Made by a program: the position numbers and the translations under genes. A stretch of DNA of 64,000 bases from Gillisia hiemivivida (GTDB taxonomy: Bacteria > Bacteroidota > Bacteroidia > Flavobacteriales > Flavobacteriaceae), in assembly GCF_007997295.1 (NCBI RefSeq), contig NZ_VORY01000002.1, positions 346,084-410,083 on the forward strand, read 5' to 3'. Below the pieces are notes generated by a model. That model was not told the origin of the DNA. It worked only from the letters and a program-made list of their open reading frames with translations, and made no database searches. Positions 44,116 through 51,554 of the stretch are shown piece after piece; within the stretch, counting starts at the first letter, position 1, and the number at the start of each line of letters is the position of its first letter.

Positions 44116-44540
44116 AAACTATTTTAACTAGTGCACTAATTTTATTAATTGGAATTACATCCTTAAATGCACAAACTATAAAAAATAAACAACACGATAG
44201 CTCAAAGAATAACTACGTGGTATTAACCAAAAAAGTTGCCCAATTAAAACCAATATTTTTGGCTGCGGAAGCATTAGCAAATGAAGACGGAAATAATTAT
44301 GGGGATTTCCAGGTAATTATTTGCGGAAAAACAGTGGAAGATCTGGCAAACAAAGAATTGATGCACGATTTTTTACATCAAGCAAAAAAGCAGCATATAA
44401 GCATTGTGGCTTGCGGTTTTTCTCTTAAAAAATTCAAGGTTTCAAAAGAGGATTTATCTGAACAAATTGAAGTTGTAGATAATGGAATTCTTTACGATTT
44501 TCAGCTTCAGAAGAAAGGCTACCACAACATAGCATTATAG
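44112..44540 (+). CDS. DsrE-family secreted protein
   Basis: 142 residues. A signal peptide (cleavage near SLNAQ, residue 21) sends the domain out of the cytoplasm, unlike classic DsrE. The fold is a DsrE/DsrF-like domain (about 45-140) with cysteines in VIICGKTV and SIVACGFSLKKF. The second cysteine is placed like the sulfur-carrying one of the family. It would bind or relay sulfane sulfur in the periplasm. It overlaps the DoxX-like gene by four bases. Confidence 0.82.
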   Translation: MKTILTSALILLIGITSLNAQTIKNKQHDSSKNNYVVLTKKVAQLKPIFLAAEALANEDGNNYGDFQVIICGKTVEDLANKELMHDFLHQAKKQHISIVACGFSLKKFKVSKEDLSEQIEVVDNGILYDFQLQKKGYHNIAL

Positions 44541-44555
44541 TAACTATTATAAAAT

Positions 44556-44594
44556 AACTCCCTCATTTTAATAAAAATTGAGGGAGTTTAATAC
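44556..44594 (+). terminator. Terminator of the PPPK/DoxX/DsrE operon
   Basis: Arms AACTCCCTCA (44556-44565) and TGAGGGAGTT (44579-44588), with T bases after. Confidence 0.82.
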
Positions 44595-44668
44595 TCAAAA
44601 TTATAATATAGTAATATGGGAATCTATAGGTTGAAACTTCTACAATAATTCAAAAAAAAATGTAAATG

Positions 44669-44697
44669 AAAAAAGCCCCAGATCATCGAGGCTTTAA
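44669..44697 (-). terminator. Probable terminator of the TauE/rhodanese/methyltransferase operon
   Basis: On the minus strand, AAAGCC...GGCTTT arms (44695-44690 and 44677-44672) with a T-run after, 40 bases past the methyltransferase stop. Confidence 0.6.
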
Positions 44698-44736
44698 ATT
44701 TTGACTTGTAAAATAACTTGTATTATATCCTACTGT

Positions 44737-45360
44737 TTAAATTTTCTGAAATTTACAAAAAGTGAAATTCTGCATACTTCCAGAAGGAGTGGGATGATCT
44801 ATGTTTTTACCTTCAATAAATTTAAAGGTATCTGGGATAGCAGTTTTTAGTTCTTCTATAGAATATTGTTTGATCTCAATACCGCTGCATTTTGTTGGTC
44901 CATTCTCAGAAAAAGTTCCAAGTATCAAATAGCCGTTTGGTGTTATCGCAGATTCCATAGTATCCAAATATTTCCGAATATCTTCTGATGAGGTCAAAAA
45001 ATGAAATGCAGCGCGATCATGCCAAATATCGTAAGAAATGCTTGGTTTAAAATCGGTGATATCTGAAACTATCCAAGTAACTTCATCAGCATTTTCACGC
45101 AATCTTTTTTTTGCTCTTTCTATAGCATTTCCTGAAATATCCAATACACTTAGGTTAGTATATCCAATGCTGATTAAATTATCTGCTAAAAAACTATCTC
45201 CTCCACCAATATCTATAATCTGAGCATCTTTAGATACTTCAGCAGAGTTAATGAAATTTAAAGAAGTTTCAGGAACCGCCTGATACCAACTAACTTCGTT
45301 TAATTTTTTGGTGTCATAAATAGTTTCCCAATGTTTCTTTTTAGACTCAACGTGATCCAT
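44737..45360 (-). CDS. Class I SAM-dependent methyltransferase
   Basis: 207 residues. A Rossmann methyltransferase with motif I IIDIGGGDSFLADNL (about 49-63), NLSVLDIS as the acidic motif and DIWHDRAAFHFL. It matches thiopurine- or tellurite-type small-molecule methyltransferases. It is the third gene of a TauE/SafE, rhodanese, methyltransferase operon with a gap of nine bases to the rhodanese. Its substrate may be sulfide, a thiol or a chalcogen (inference from context). Confidence 0.85.
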   Translation of the reverse strand: MDHVESKKKHWETIYDTKKLNEVSWYQAVPETSLNFINSAEVSKDAQIIDIGGGDSFLADNLISIGYTNLSVLDISGNAIERAKKRLRENADEVTWIVSDITDFKPSISYDIWHDRAAFHFLTSSEDIRKYLDTMESAITPNGYLILGTFSENGPTKCSGIEIKQYSIEELKTAIPDTFKFIEGKNIDHPTPSGSMQNFTFCKFQKI

Positions 45361-45369
45361 ATTTATAAT

Positions 45370-45750
45370 TTATTTTGAAGCATTCTTCCAACCAGAATAC
45401 CCTCCTTTTAGATCGTAGATCTTAGTGAAGCCTATTGCAGCTAGCTTTCTTGAAGCCTTTCCGCTTCTATTACCACTTTGGCAATACACATAGATAGGTT
45501 CATCTTTATCATACTCTGAAAAACAGGTGATGAACTGCGGATCGAAAAAATCTATATTTACCGAATTCTTAATTTTCCCTGCATTAAATTCATTTGTGGT
45601 TCTAACATCAACCAAAGCAACTTTTCCTTCAGAAATTCTCTCCTTGAATTCTGTTGCATCTAAAACAGTGATCTCTTTTATGCTTTGAGCATTTAAACCA
45701 AATATTGAAGCGAAGAATCCCATAATAACAATTAATTTTAATTTTGACAT
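45370..45750 (-). CDS. Periplasmic single-domain rhodanese
   Basis: 126 residues. A signal peptide (about 1-22, ending near LNAQS) and one rhodanese domain with the active Cys in YVYCQSGNRSGKASRKL (about 92). It moves sulfane sulfur to an acceptor such as a thiol or cyanide in the periplasm. It lies between TauE/SafE (11 bases away) and the methyltransferase in one operon. Confidence 0.9.
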   Translation of the reverse strand: MSKLKLIVIMGFFASIFGLNAQSIKEITVLDATEFKERISEGKVALVDVRTTNEFNAGKIKNSVNIDFFDPQFITCFSEYDKDEPIYVYCQSGNRSGKASRKLAAIGFTKIYDLKGGYSGWKNASK

Positions 45751-45761
45751 ATCTTAAATTT

Positions 45762-46562
45762 TTAAGCGCTTATTTCTTTCCAAATAATATAGATTCCCAT
45801 TACTAAAACGAACCATCCAAAGGCTTTCTTCAGCTTTTTACCATCTATAAATTTATTCAAATACATTCCAATAAATATCCCTACAATAGACAAGCCAGTA
45901 AATATAAGTAAGAACAACCAGTCTATATCCATATTCTGAATATCCCCAATAAATCCTATTAAAGATTTTATAGCAATGATCAATAAAGATGTTGCCACCG
46001 CTCTTTTCATAGGGAGTTTGGCTAATAGCACTAAAGCAGGAATAATTAAGAATCCTCCTCCGGCACCTACTATTCCAGTAAGCAACCCAACACCTATTCC
46101 TTCTAAAATTATTAATGGATAGTTGTAAACTGTTTTTTCTTCAACATCACTTTCAACCTTATTATTCAAGATCATGGAAATAGAAGACACCACCATGATA
46201 ATGGCAAAAAAGAGCATAATACCAATGTTCTTGGTTACTTCAAACCCCGCAACAGAAAATAGAGTGTCTGGAATTGCTGGAACTAGATACATTCTAGTAG
46301 CGTATACCGCAATAAAAGCAGGTACTGCAAATACAAATGCGGTTCTTAGATCTACCTGTTTCTTCCTTATATTTTTGACTGCTCCAACCAGAGAGGTAGC
46401 ACCTACAACAAAAAGTGAGTATGCAGTAGCAGTCACTGGATTTACTGCTAACAAATAAACCAAAATTGGAACTGTGAGGATAGAGCCGCCGCCGCCGATT
46501 AAACCTAATACAAGTCCTATTACTAAAGCGCCAACGTAACCTAAGATTTCGATAATACCCAT
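45762..46562 (-). CDS. Sulfite exporter TauE/SafE family protein
   Basis: 266 residues, eight membrane helices. Both repeats carry the Gly-rich family motif (GLIGGGGSILTVPILVYLL near 21-39 and GIVGAGGGFLIIPALVLLA near 162-180). It exports sulfite or sulfoacetate-like anions, or imports thiosulfate, in related sulfur operons. The staphylococcal cst operon also pairs TauE with CstB. It is the first gene of the operon driven by the operator at 46613. Confidence 0.88.
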   Translation of the reverse strand: MGIIEILGYVGALVIGLVLGLIGGGGSILTVPILVYLLAVNPVTATAYSLFVVGATSLVGAVKNIRKKQVDLRTAFVFAVPAFIAVYATRMYLVPAIPDTLFSVAGFEVTKNIGIMLFFAIIMVVSSISMILNNKVESDVEEKTVYNYPLIILEGIGVGLLTGIVGAGGGFLIIPALVLLAKLPMKRAVATSLLIIAIKSLIGFIGDIQNMDIDWLFLLIFTGLSIVGIFIGMYLNKFIDGKKLKKAFGWFVLVMGIYIIWKEISA

Positions 46563-46582
46563 TATTGTTTTTTAGAATACGG

Positions 46583-46626
46583 CAAATGTATTGCACTTAC
46601 TTTCCCTATACAGTAACATTGGTTAC
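46583..46626 (-). promoter_or_regulatory. Crp/Fnr-type operator plus -7 element (site D)
   Basis: GTAACATTGGTTAC (46613-46626; intact GTAAC/GTTAC arms) and, on the minus strand, TACATTTG (46590-46583), a perfect -7 element. The centre at 46619.5 is 29.5 bp from the first base of the -7 element. It drives TauE/rhodanese/methyltransferase and lies 15 bases from the Crp/Fnr gene end. Confidence 0.85.
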
Positions 46627-46640
46627 ACATTGAATTCATT

Positions 46641-47273
46641 TTAAAGGTCTATTACCTCAATACTATTTCTGTTAAGTGCAATGGTCCCTTTTAACTCTAA
46701 TTTCTTCAGTAATCTAGAAATTACAACTCTTGATGTGTGTAAATCATATGCTATTTGCTGATGCGTTGTTTGCACCAATTCATTCTGATTGATCTTGGCT
46801 TTATCTCTAAGGTATTTCAATAAACGCTCATCCATATTCAAAAATGCAATGGTGTCTATAGTGTCCAGCATTTCTGAAAGTCTGGAATGATAACTTTCAA
46901 AAACAAAATCTCTCCAGCTTTTATACTTAGAGATCCATTCCTCCATTTTTTCAATGGGAATCATGATCAACTTAGTTGGCATTTCAGCTACAGCACGGAT
47001 CTCACTTTTGGCATGTCCCAGGCAACATGAAAGAGTCATGGCACAAGTATCTCCACGTTCCAGAAAGTAAAGCAGCAATTCATCTCCATCTTGATCTTCT
47101 CGCAATATTTTAATGGCTCCACTTAATAATAAAGGCATAGAGCTAACGCTATCCCCTATTGCTATTATCATTTCATTTTCTTTAAACTCTTTAAGAATTC
47201 CTACTTCTGAAATTTCTTCTAAAAGTTCCTCTTCAAAGACAAACGAATATGCATCAAACACCTCTTGTAACAT
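46641..47273 (-). CDS. Crp/Fnr family transcriptional regulator of the sulfur island
   Basis: 210 residues. A cyclic-nucleotide-binding-like beta roll (about 15-115) is followed by the dimer helix and a winged helix (about 160-210: NELVQTTHQQIAYDLHTSRVVISRLLKKLELKG). No FNR-type N-terminal cysteine cluster. Instead, Cys77, Cys83 and Cys84 (CAMTLSCCLGH) lie in the roll, a plausible persulfide- or redox-sensing site. It is the best candidate to bind the GTAAC-N4-GTTAC boxes of the surrounding promoters; the motif resembles that reported for HcpR-type regulators (from memory). It starts at ATG 47273. Confidence 0.88.
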   Translation of the reverse strand: MLQEVFDAYSFVFEEELLEEISEVGILKEFKENEMIIAIGDSVSSMPLLLSGAIKILREDQDGDELLLYFLERGDTCAMTLSCCLGHAKSEIRAVAEMPTKLIMIPIEKMEEWISKYKSWRDFVFESYHSRLSEMLDTIDTIAFLNMDERLLKYLRDKAKINQNELVQTTHQQIAYDLHTSRVVISRLLKKLELKGTIALNRNSIEVIDL

Positions 47274-47384
47274 GTAGTATATTTCTAAAGCTTAAAAATA
47301 ATATTAATTAATTGATATTTCCAGCATTATACAAAGTGAGTAATTTTATAATAACCAACGAGCAATTTTTTAAACTAAAACAAA

Positions 47385-47412
47385 AAAAAAGGTAATGTTT
47401 TACCATCACCTT
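47385..47412 (-). terminator. Terminator after the aldehyde dehydrogenase gene
   Basis: On the minus strand, arms AAGGTGATG and CATTACCTT (47412-47404 and 47397-47389) followed by a run of nine T. Confidence 0.88.
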
Positions 47413-47437
47413 TTCACTTCAGTATTATTTGAGAAAA

Positions 47438-48841
47438 TTAATTATTCATTAACATTATAGATTTCACATTTACAAATTCGAATAATCCAAAACCACCATG
47501 TTCTCTTCCATATCCAGAATCTTTAACTCCTCCAAAAGGCATATTAGGTATGGCTAATCCAAAGCAATTTATAAATACCATTCCAGTATCAAAGTACTTA
47601 CTAGCTAACTCAATCGCTTTATCTTCATTTTTAGAGAAGATACCACCACCAAGTCCAAATCTACTGTCGTTAGCAAGTCTCATCGCATCTTCATCATCCT
47701 TGGCATGGATTAATGATGCCACAGGTCCAAACAGCTCATCACTGTAGGCTGGTTGCCCCGGTTTTACATTTCCTAAAACAGTTGCTGGATAATAATATCC
47801 CTTCCCTTCAGGAATTTTTCCTCCACATAAGATCTCTGCTCCATTTTTCACACTTTCAGTTACCTGTTCATGTAAATCTTCTCGAAGATCTTTTCTTGCC
47901 ATTGGCCCAATATCACTACCTTCTTTTGTTGGATCACCATGTTTAATAGCACTCATCTTAGAAACAAAGCCTTTTTTAAACTCCTCGTAAACTGCGTCTA
48001 CAACAATAAAACGTTTTGCAGCTATACAGGTCTCTCCATTATTATAAAGGCGACCTTTCACGCACATTTCTATTGCTAAATCAACATCTGCATCTTCCAG
48101 CACCATATAGGCATCATTAGCCCCTAATTCCAAGACAGACTTCTTTAAATTTTTCCCTGCCAATTCACCAATTACTTTTCCAGCTGTTGGACTTCCAGTT
48201 AAGGTAACTCCGCGGACAAGATCATTTTCGATTATTTTATTTGAAGTGTCATGAGAGATTCTTAGAACTGTAAACAGATGTTCTGGTAATCCGGCATCTA
48301 GAAATGCCTTTTCAATTAAAAGCCCGGATCCAGTAACATTAGCGGCATGTTTTAACAACACTCCATTCCCAGCCATTAAACTAGCAATAGCATATCTTAT
48401 TACTTGGTAAGTTGGATAGTTCCATGGTTGGATTCCGTATACAACTCCCATTGGAGAATAGGTTACATGTCCTTTTCCACCATCTGGAAGCTCTCTTTCT
48501 TCAGATTTTAAACTTTCTGGAGCGTTAGCTGCGGTCCAATCACAAATACCAACACAAAGATCAACCTCATCACCACCTTGTGTTTCTAATTTCCCCATTT
48601 CCTGAGTCATTAGCTTAGCCAATTCATCTTTATATTTCCCAAGACTCTTACCAATTGCTTTAATTACCTTTGCTCTTTCCTCAGGAGATTTTAGTCTCCA
48701 TTTTAAAAAGGCTTCATGACACTTTTTAACAGCATCTTCAGCCTCTTTTGTACTCATTAATTTATAGGAATTTATTTTTTCACCAGTAGCAGGGTTAATT
48801 GTTACTATTTCATCTTTATTTTTCTCTTTTTCTGAAGACAT
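47438..48841 (-). CDS. NAD(P)-dependent succinate-semialdehyde-type aldehyde dehydrogenase
   Basis: 467 residues. A full aldehyde dehydrogenase: GVVYGIQPWNYPTYQ, KHAANVTGSGLLIEKAF, GSPTAGKVIGELAGKNLKKSVLELGANDAYMVL (catalytic Glu), NNGETCIAAKRF (nucleophile Cys about 273) and PNMPFGGVKDSGYGREHGGFGLFEFVNVKSI. This group oxidises succinate semialdehyde and related aldehydes in the cytosol. It is a single-gene unit, separate from the sulfur island. Confidence 0.88.
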   Translation of the reverse strand: MSSEKEKNKDEIVTINPATGEKINSYKLMSTKEAEDAVKKCHEAFLKWRLKSPEERAKVIKAIGKSLGKYKDELAKLMTQEMGKLETQGGDEVDLCVGICDWTAANAPESLKSEERELPDGGKGHVTYSPMGVVYGIQPWNYPTYQVIRYAIASLMAGNGVLLKHAANVTGSGLLIEKAFLDAGLPEHLFTVLRISHDTSNKIIENDLVRGVTLTGSPTAGKVIGELAGKNLKKSVLELGANDAYMVLEDADVDLAIEMCVKGRLYNNGETCIAAKRFIVVDAVYEEFKKGFVSKMSAIKHGDPTKEGSDIGPMARKDLREDLHEQVTESVKNGAEILCGGKIPEGKGYYYPATVLGNVKPGQPAYSDELFGPVASLIHAKDDEDAMRLANDSRFGLGGGIFSKNEDKAIELASKYFDTGMVFINCFGLAIPNMPFGGVKDSGYGREHGGFGLFEFVNVKSIMLMNN

Positions 48842-49041
48842 ATCGTTTTATTTTAAGTTTGCAATCTTTTACTTAAAAGTAAAATAAAGCGACTGTAATG
48901 GCTCTTAAATGGACGTTAAAGCTTTATTTAAAAGCAATTTTTAATAGCTATTTAACAATTGACTAAGATTTTTTATGAGGTTTAACTAGGTCTGGTTTGG
49001 GGATTTTAATTCATAAATAAAGCTGAAGAGCTCAAAAATAA

Positions 49042-49069
49042 AAAAAGCAACACTTTCGTGTCGCTTTTT
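49042..49069 (-). terminator. Terminator downstream of tRNA-Pro
   Basis: A hairpin AAAAAGC(A)ACAC / GTGT(C)GCTTTTT with a TTTC loop. Read on the minus strand, a T-run follows. Confidence 0.75.
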
Positions 49070-49075
49070 GTTGAG

Positions 49076-49093
49076 GTCGGGACGACAGGATTT
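49076..49093 (-). repeat. Partial duplicate of the tRNA-Pro 3' end
   Basis: The 18-base word GTCGGGACGACAGGATTT is identical to 49238-49255, the acceptor and T-stem end of the tRNA-Pro gene, 162 bases away in the same orientation. It could be a scar of an integrated element (attachment-site core) or of a decayed second tRNA gene. Confidence 0.65.
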
Positions 49094-49238
49094 AAAGAAT
49101 CCTAAAAACCCTTGTTGCAAATAGAAAATGAACGCTTGCAGCGTCCTCTTTTTATTTCCATCCACTTACAAAAGTTTAGCTTTTGACGCAGTTGGAAACA
49201 AAAATGGTCCAGTCAAGACTGAATCATCTTCAACTTAG

Positions 49239-49312
49239 TCGGGACGACAGGATTTGAACCTGCGACCACACGGCCCCCAGCCGTGCATGCTACCGGACTG
49301 CACCACGTCCCG
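49239..49312 (-). tRNA. tRNA-Pro (anticodon GGG)
   Basis: 74 bases on the minus strand: acceptor arm CGGGACG/CGTCCCG, D-arm with GGTGCAGTCCGGTAGCATGC, anticodon arm CACGG-CTGGGGG-CCGTG giving the anticodon GGG, and T-arm GCAGGTTCAAATCCTGT. The CCA end is not encoded. The discriminator base is A at 49239. Confidence 0.95.
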
Positions 49313-49390
49313 AATTTATTTGATTCAAATTTAATATTAATTCTCAAACATCAATAAGGTAAACAAAAACATAGCAGCTTATTTGAAGCT

Positions 49391-49912
49391 TTATAAGCTA
49401 TCAGCTTTATATTTAGGAAGTGTTTGAAAACCTTTTCTATCCATATTACCCCATCCAGATTTAACTCCAAAGATCTTTTTATAATAGCCTTGGATTTGCC
49501 CTAAAATTAAGATTGGATGATATATAAAAGGTTCTAAGTAAGCCGCAAGCAAAAGCTCCACTACTTCCTTACCTGTATTTTAATGTTTAAAATTCTTAAC
49601 GTATATAAAAATAGAAATAGTAGAAAATATACAACCTAAAAGATATACACATACAAAAAAGAGTATTGCAATATTCCAATTGATAAGACCCAGTATTGTA
49701 AATACAATTAAACTTAATAATCCAACAAATTCTACAATAGGTGCACCTAATTCAAAGAACATCCAATATGGATAATAGAATAACCCCATATCTCTATACT
49801 TTCTATTAAAGAACAGATTCTTTTGTCATCTCATAGTTTCCAAAAGTTCCCGAGCCCATCTATCCCTTTGCTTGATCAAGATATCAATATAATTTTCTGC
49901 TCATGTCAACTG
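49391..49912 (-). pseudogene. Decayed processive glycosyltransferase family 2 (C-terminal part)
   Basis: In one reading frame the minus strand shows the C-terminal half of a family-2 membrane glycosyltransferase: the QxxRW signature (QRDRW at 49870-49856), NRKYRDMGLFYYPYWMFFEL, two membrane helices and the end KSGWGNMDRKGF. The frame is broken by in-frame stops at 49901-49903 (TGA), 49826-49828 (TGA) and 49580-49582 (TAA). The catalytic N-terminal part is not found upstream. The gene belonged with the YaiO-type and LtaS-like genes that follow, as part of an exopolysaccharide synthesis locus. It is clearly a pseudogene unless the window has sequencing errors. Confidence 0.85.
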
Positions 49913-50196
49913 TTTACGTAGGAATGGGTGCGTAATAGTCTAGCATTCATGATGATTTAAAAATAACCGTCTTCTATTTACCAGTGATTAAATAACAAAC
50001 AGAGAACTACGATAAACAGGGGTTTAAGTTTTAAAAATTATTTTTTGTCTCTATTCAAATTTAATTGATGTTAGTGTAAAATGATTCAAATAAAGTGCAA
50101 ACTAATTTTTGAGACATTATAATTTATTTATCTTTATTTTTTTATTTGTTTAAGCATTTACATAACTGTCATTATATCCAATAGTTATTTCAAAAT
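49913..50196. other. Gap between the glycosyltransferase remnant and the YaiO-like gene
   Basis: 284 bases, AT-rich. It may contain further, unreadable remnants of the glycosyltransferase and the promoter of the plus-strand operon. I see no clear feature. Confidence 0.4.
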
Positions 50197-51552
50197 ATGT
50201 TTACCCATTTAATTAAAATTACCCTAAAAGCCCCTTTAGTGATATATCACCTACCCAACTTAGTTGCTGGAAAAATTAAATTTTATCCACCCTTCAGTTT
50301 ATTATTATTTTTTCTAGTTATTTCTGCATCTTTAAATGCCCAAGACTCCTTATCTTCATCTTCAGACGAATTGTTCATTAATGCAAGAACTGCAGCATTT
50401 GATGAAGATGATTATCCTAAAGCCATAAGAATTACAAAACAAGCTCTGGAGATTAGTCCAGATTACTCTGATATTAGAATTTTTTTGGGAAGACTTTATA
50501 CGTGGACAGATGAAGTGGAATTAGCAAGAAAGGAATTCGACAGAGTGATTGAGACAGATCCTGGGTATGAAGATGCACATCTGGCCTATGGCTATTTAGA
50601 ATATTGGAACGACAATCCAAAAAAAGCTTTAATAGTTATTGAGCCAGGAATCGAAAAAAATCCAGACTCTAAAGGCCTCTTAATGTTGAAGGCTAAAATT
50701 CAAAATAATCTTGAAGAATTTGCTGAAGCAAATAAGACTCTTGAAGAATTATTGGTTTTTCATCCTAAGGATTCTGAAGCTCGAGCATTTAGTCAGAAGA
50801 TCAAAGACCTTTCTTCAAAAAATCAAATTGGGGTAGATTATGATTTTGTCTATTTCGATGAGCGTTTTAGTGATCCTTGGCATTTGGCAAGTGTAAGTTA
50901 TGGAAGGCAAACTCCAATAGGCTCGGTTACCGGAAGACTTAACTATGCAAACAGATTTACAACTAACGGGGTACAATTTGAAGTAGATGCTTACCCAAGG
51001 ATCTCCGACACATTTTATGCTTATGTAAGTGGAGGGATTTCAGAAAACGGAGGGATATTCCCTAGATATCGTGCTGGTTTTTCCTTGTATGCCAATCTTC
51101 CAAAATCTTTTGAAGCAGATTTAGGCTTTAGATTCCTAAGCTTTAGCCGGTCTACTTGGATATATACAGCCTCTATAGGGAAATACTACAGCAATTATTG
51201 GTTCAATTTAAGAACCTATTTAACACCCTCTAATAATTCACTTTCTAAATCTATTTCTCTGTCTGTGAGGTATTATTTAGCTGGAGCAGATGATTATTTA
51301 AGTTTGAGAATAGGCACAGGACTTTCTCCAGATAGACCTGAAAATTATATTTTGTTAGATGAAAATAACAAGGTAATTGGATCTCTTGATCAAGAGAATT
51401 TAGAGTCTAGCAATATTTCTTTAGGCTATAGAAAATCTATAAAACAGACTAATATATTATCTATAGATGTAGGAGCAGAAAATCAAGAATACGCACTAGA
51501 TAAAAAAGGATATCAATTCACCGTAGGTGCAGGATTTACCAAAAGGTTTTAA
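50197..51552 (+). CDS. YaiO-family outer-membrane beta-barrel protein with TPR repeats
   Basis: 451 residues. The true signal sequence (FSLLLFFLVISASLNAQ) ends near residue 51; the start may be a little later than the ATG used, but no other ATG precedes it. Tetratricopeptide repeats cover about 60-200 (ITKQALEISPDYSDIRIFLGRLY, DRVIETDPGYEDAHLAYGYLEY). The C-terminal part (about 215-451) is a YaiO-type outer-membrane barrel. Such proteins export or modify extracellular polysaccharide, together with a family-2 glycosyltransferase; here that partner is a pseudogene. Its stop is two bases before the next gene. Confidence 0.85.
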   Translation: MFTHLIKITLKAPLVIYHLPNLVAGKIKFYPPFSLLLFFLVISASLNAQDSLSSSSDELFINARTAAFDEDDYPKAIRITKQALEISPDYSDIRIFLGRLYTWTDEVELARKEFDRVIETDPGYEDAHLAYGYLEYWNDNPKKALIVIEPGIEKNPDSKGLLMLKAKIQNNLEEFAEANKTLEELLVFHPKDSEARAFSQKIKDLSSKNQIGVDYDFVYFDERFSDPWHLASVSYGRQTPIGSVTGRLNYANRFTTNGVQFEVDAYPRISDTFYAYVSGGISENGGIFPRYRAGFSLYANLPKSFEADLGFRFLSFSRSTWIYTASIGKYYSNYWFNLRTYLTPSNNSLSKSISLSVRYYLAGADDYLSLRIGTGLSPDRPENYILLDENNKVIGSLDQENLESSNISLGYRKSIKQTNILSIDVGAENQEYALDKKGYQFTVGAGFTKRF

Positions 51553-51554
51553 AA

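Larger units (their letters stand above)
48842..49238. other. Intergenic region with hairpin and a partial tRNA copy
   Basis: 397 bases between the aldehyde dehydrogenase start and the tRNA. It holds the terminator hairpin at 49042-49069 and an 18-base copy of the tRNA-Pro 3' end at 49076-49093. The part from 49094 to 49237 holds no open frame; it may be eroded element or tRNA-duplicate sequence. Confidence 0.55.

Noticed and set aside
47258..47270. A GTAACATGTA half-palindrome at the start codon of the Crp/Fnr gene, as a possible autoregulatory box
   Set aside because: Only one arm matches and no -7 element lies at the phased 29.5-bp distance; coincidence is more likely.
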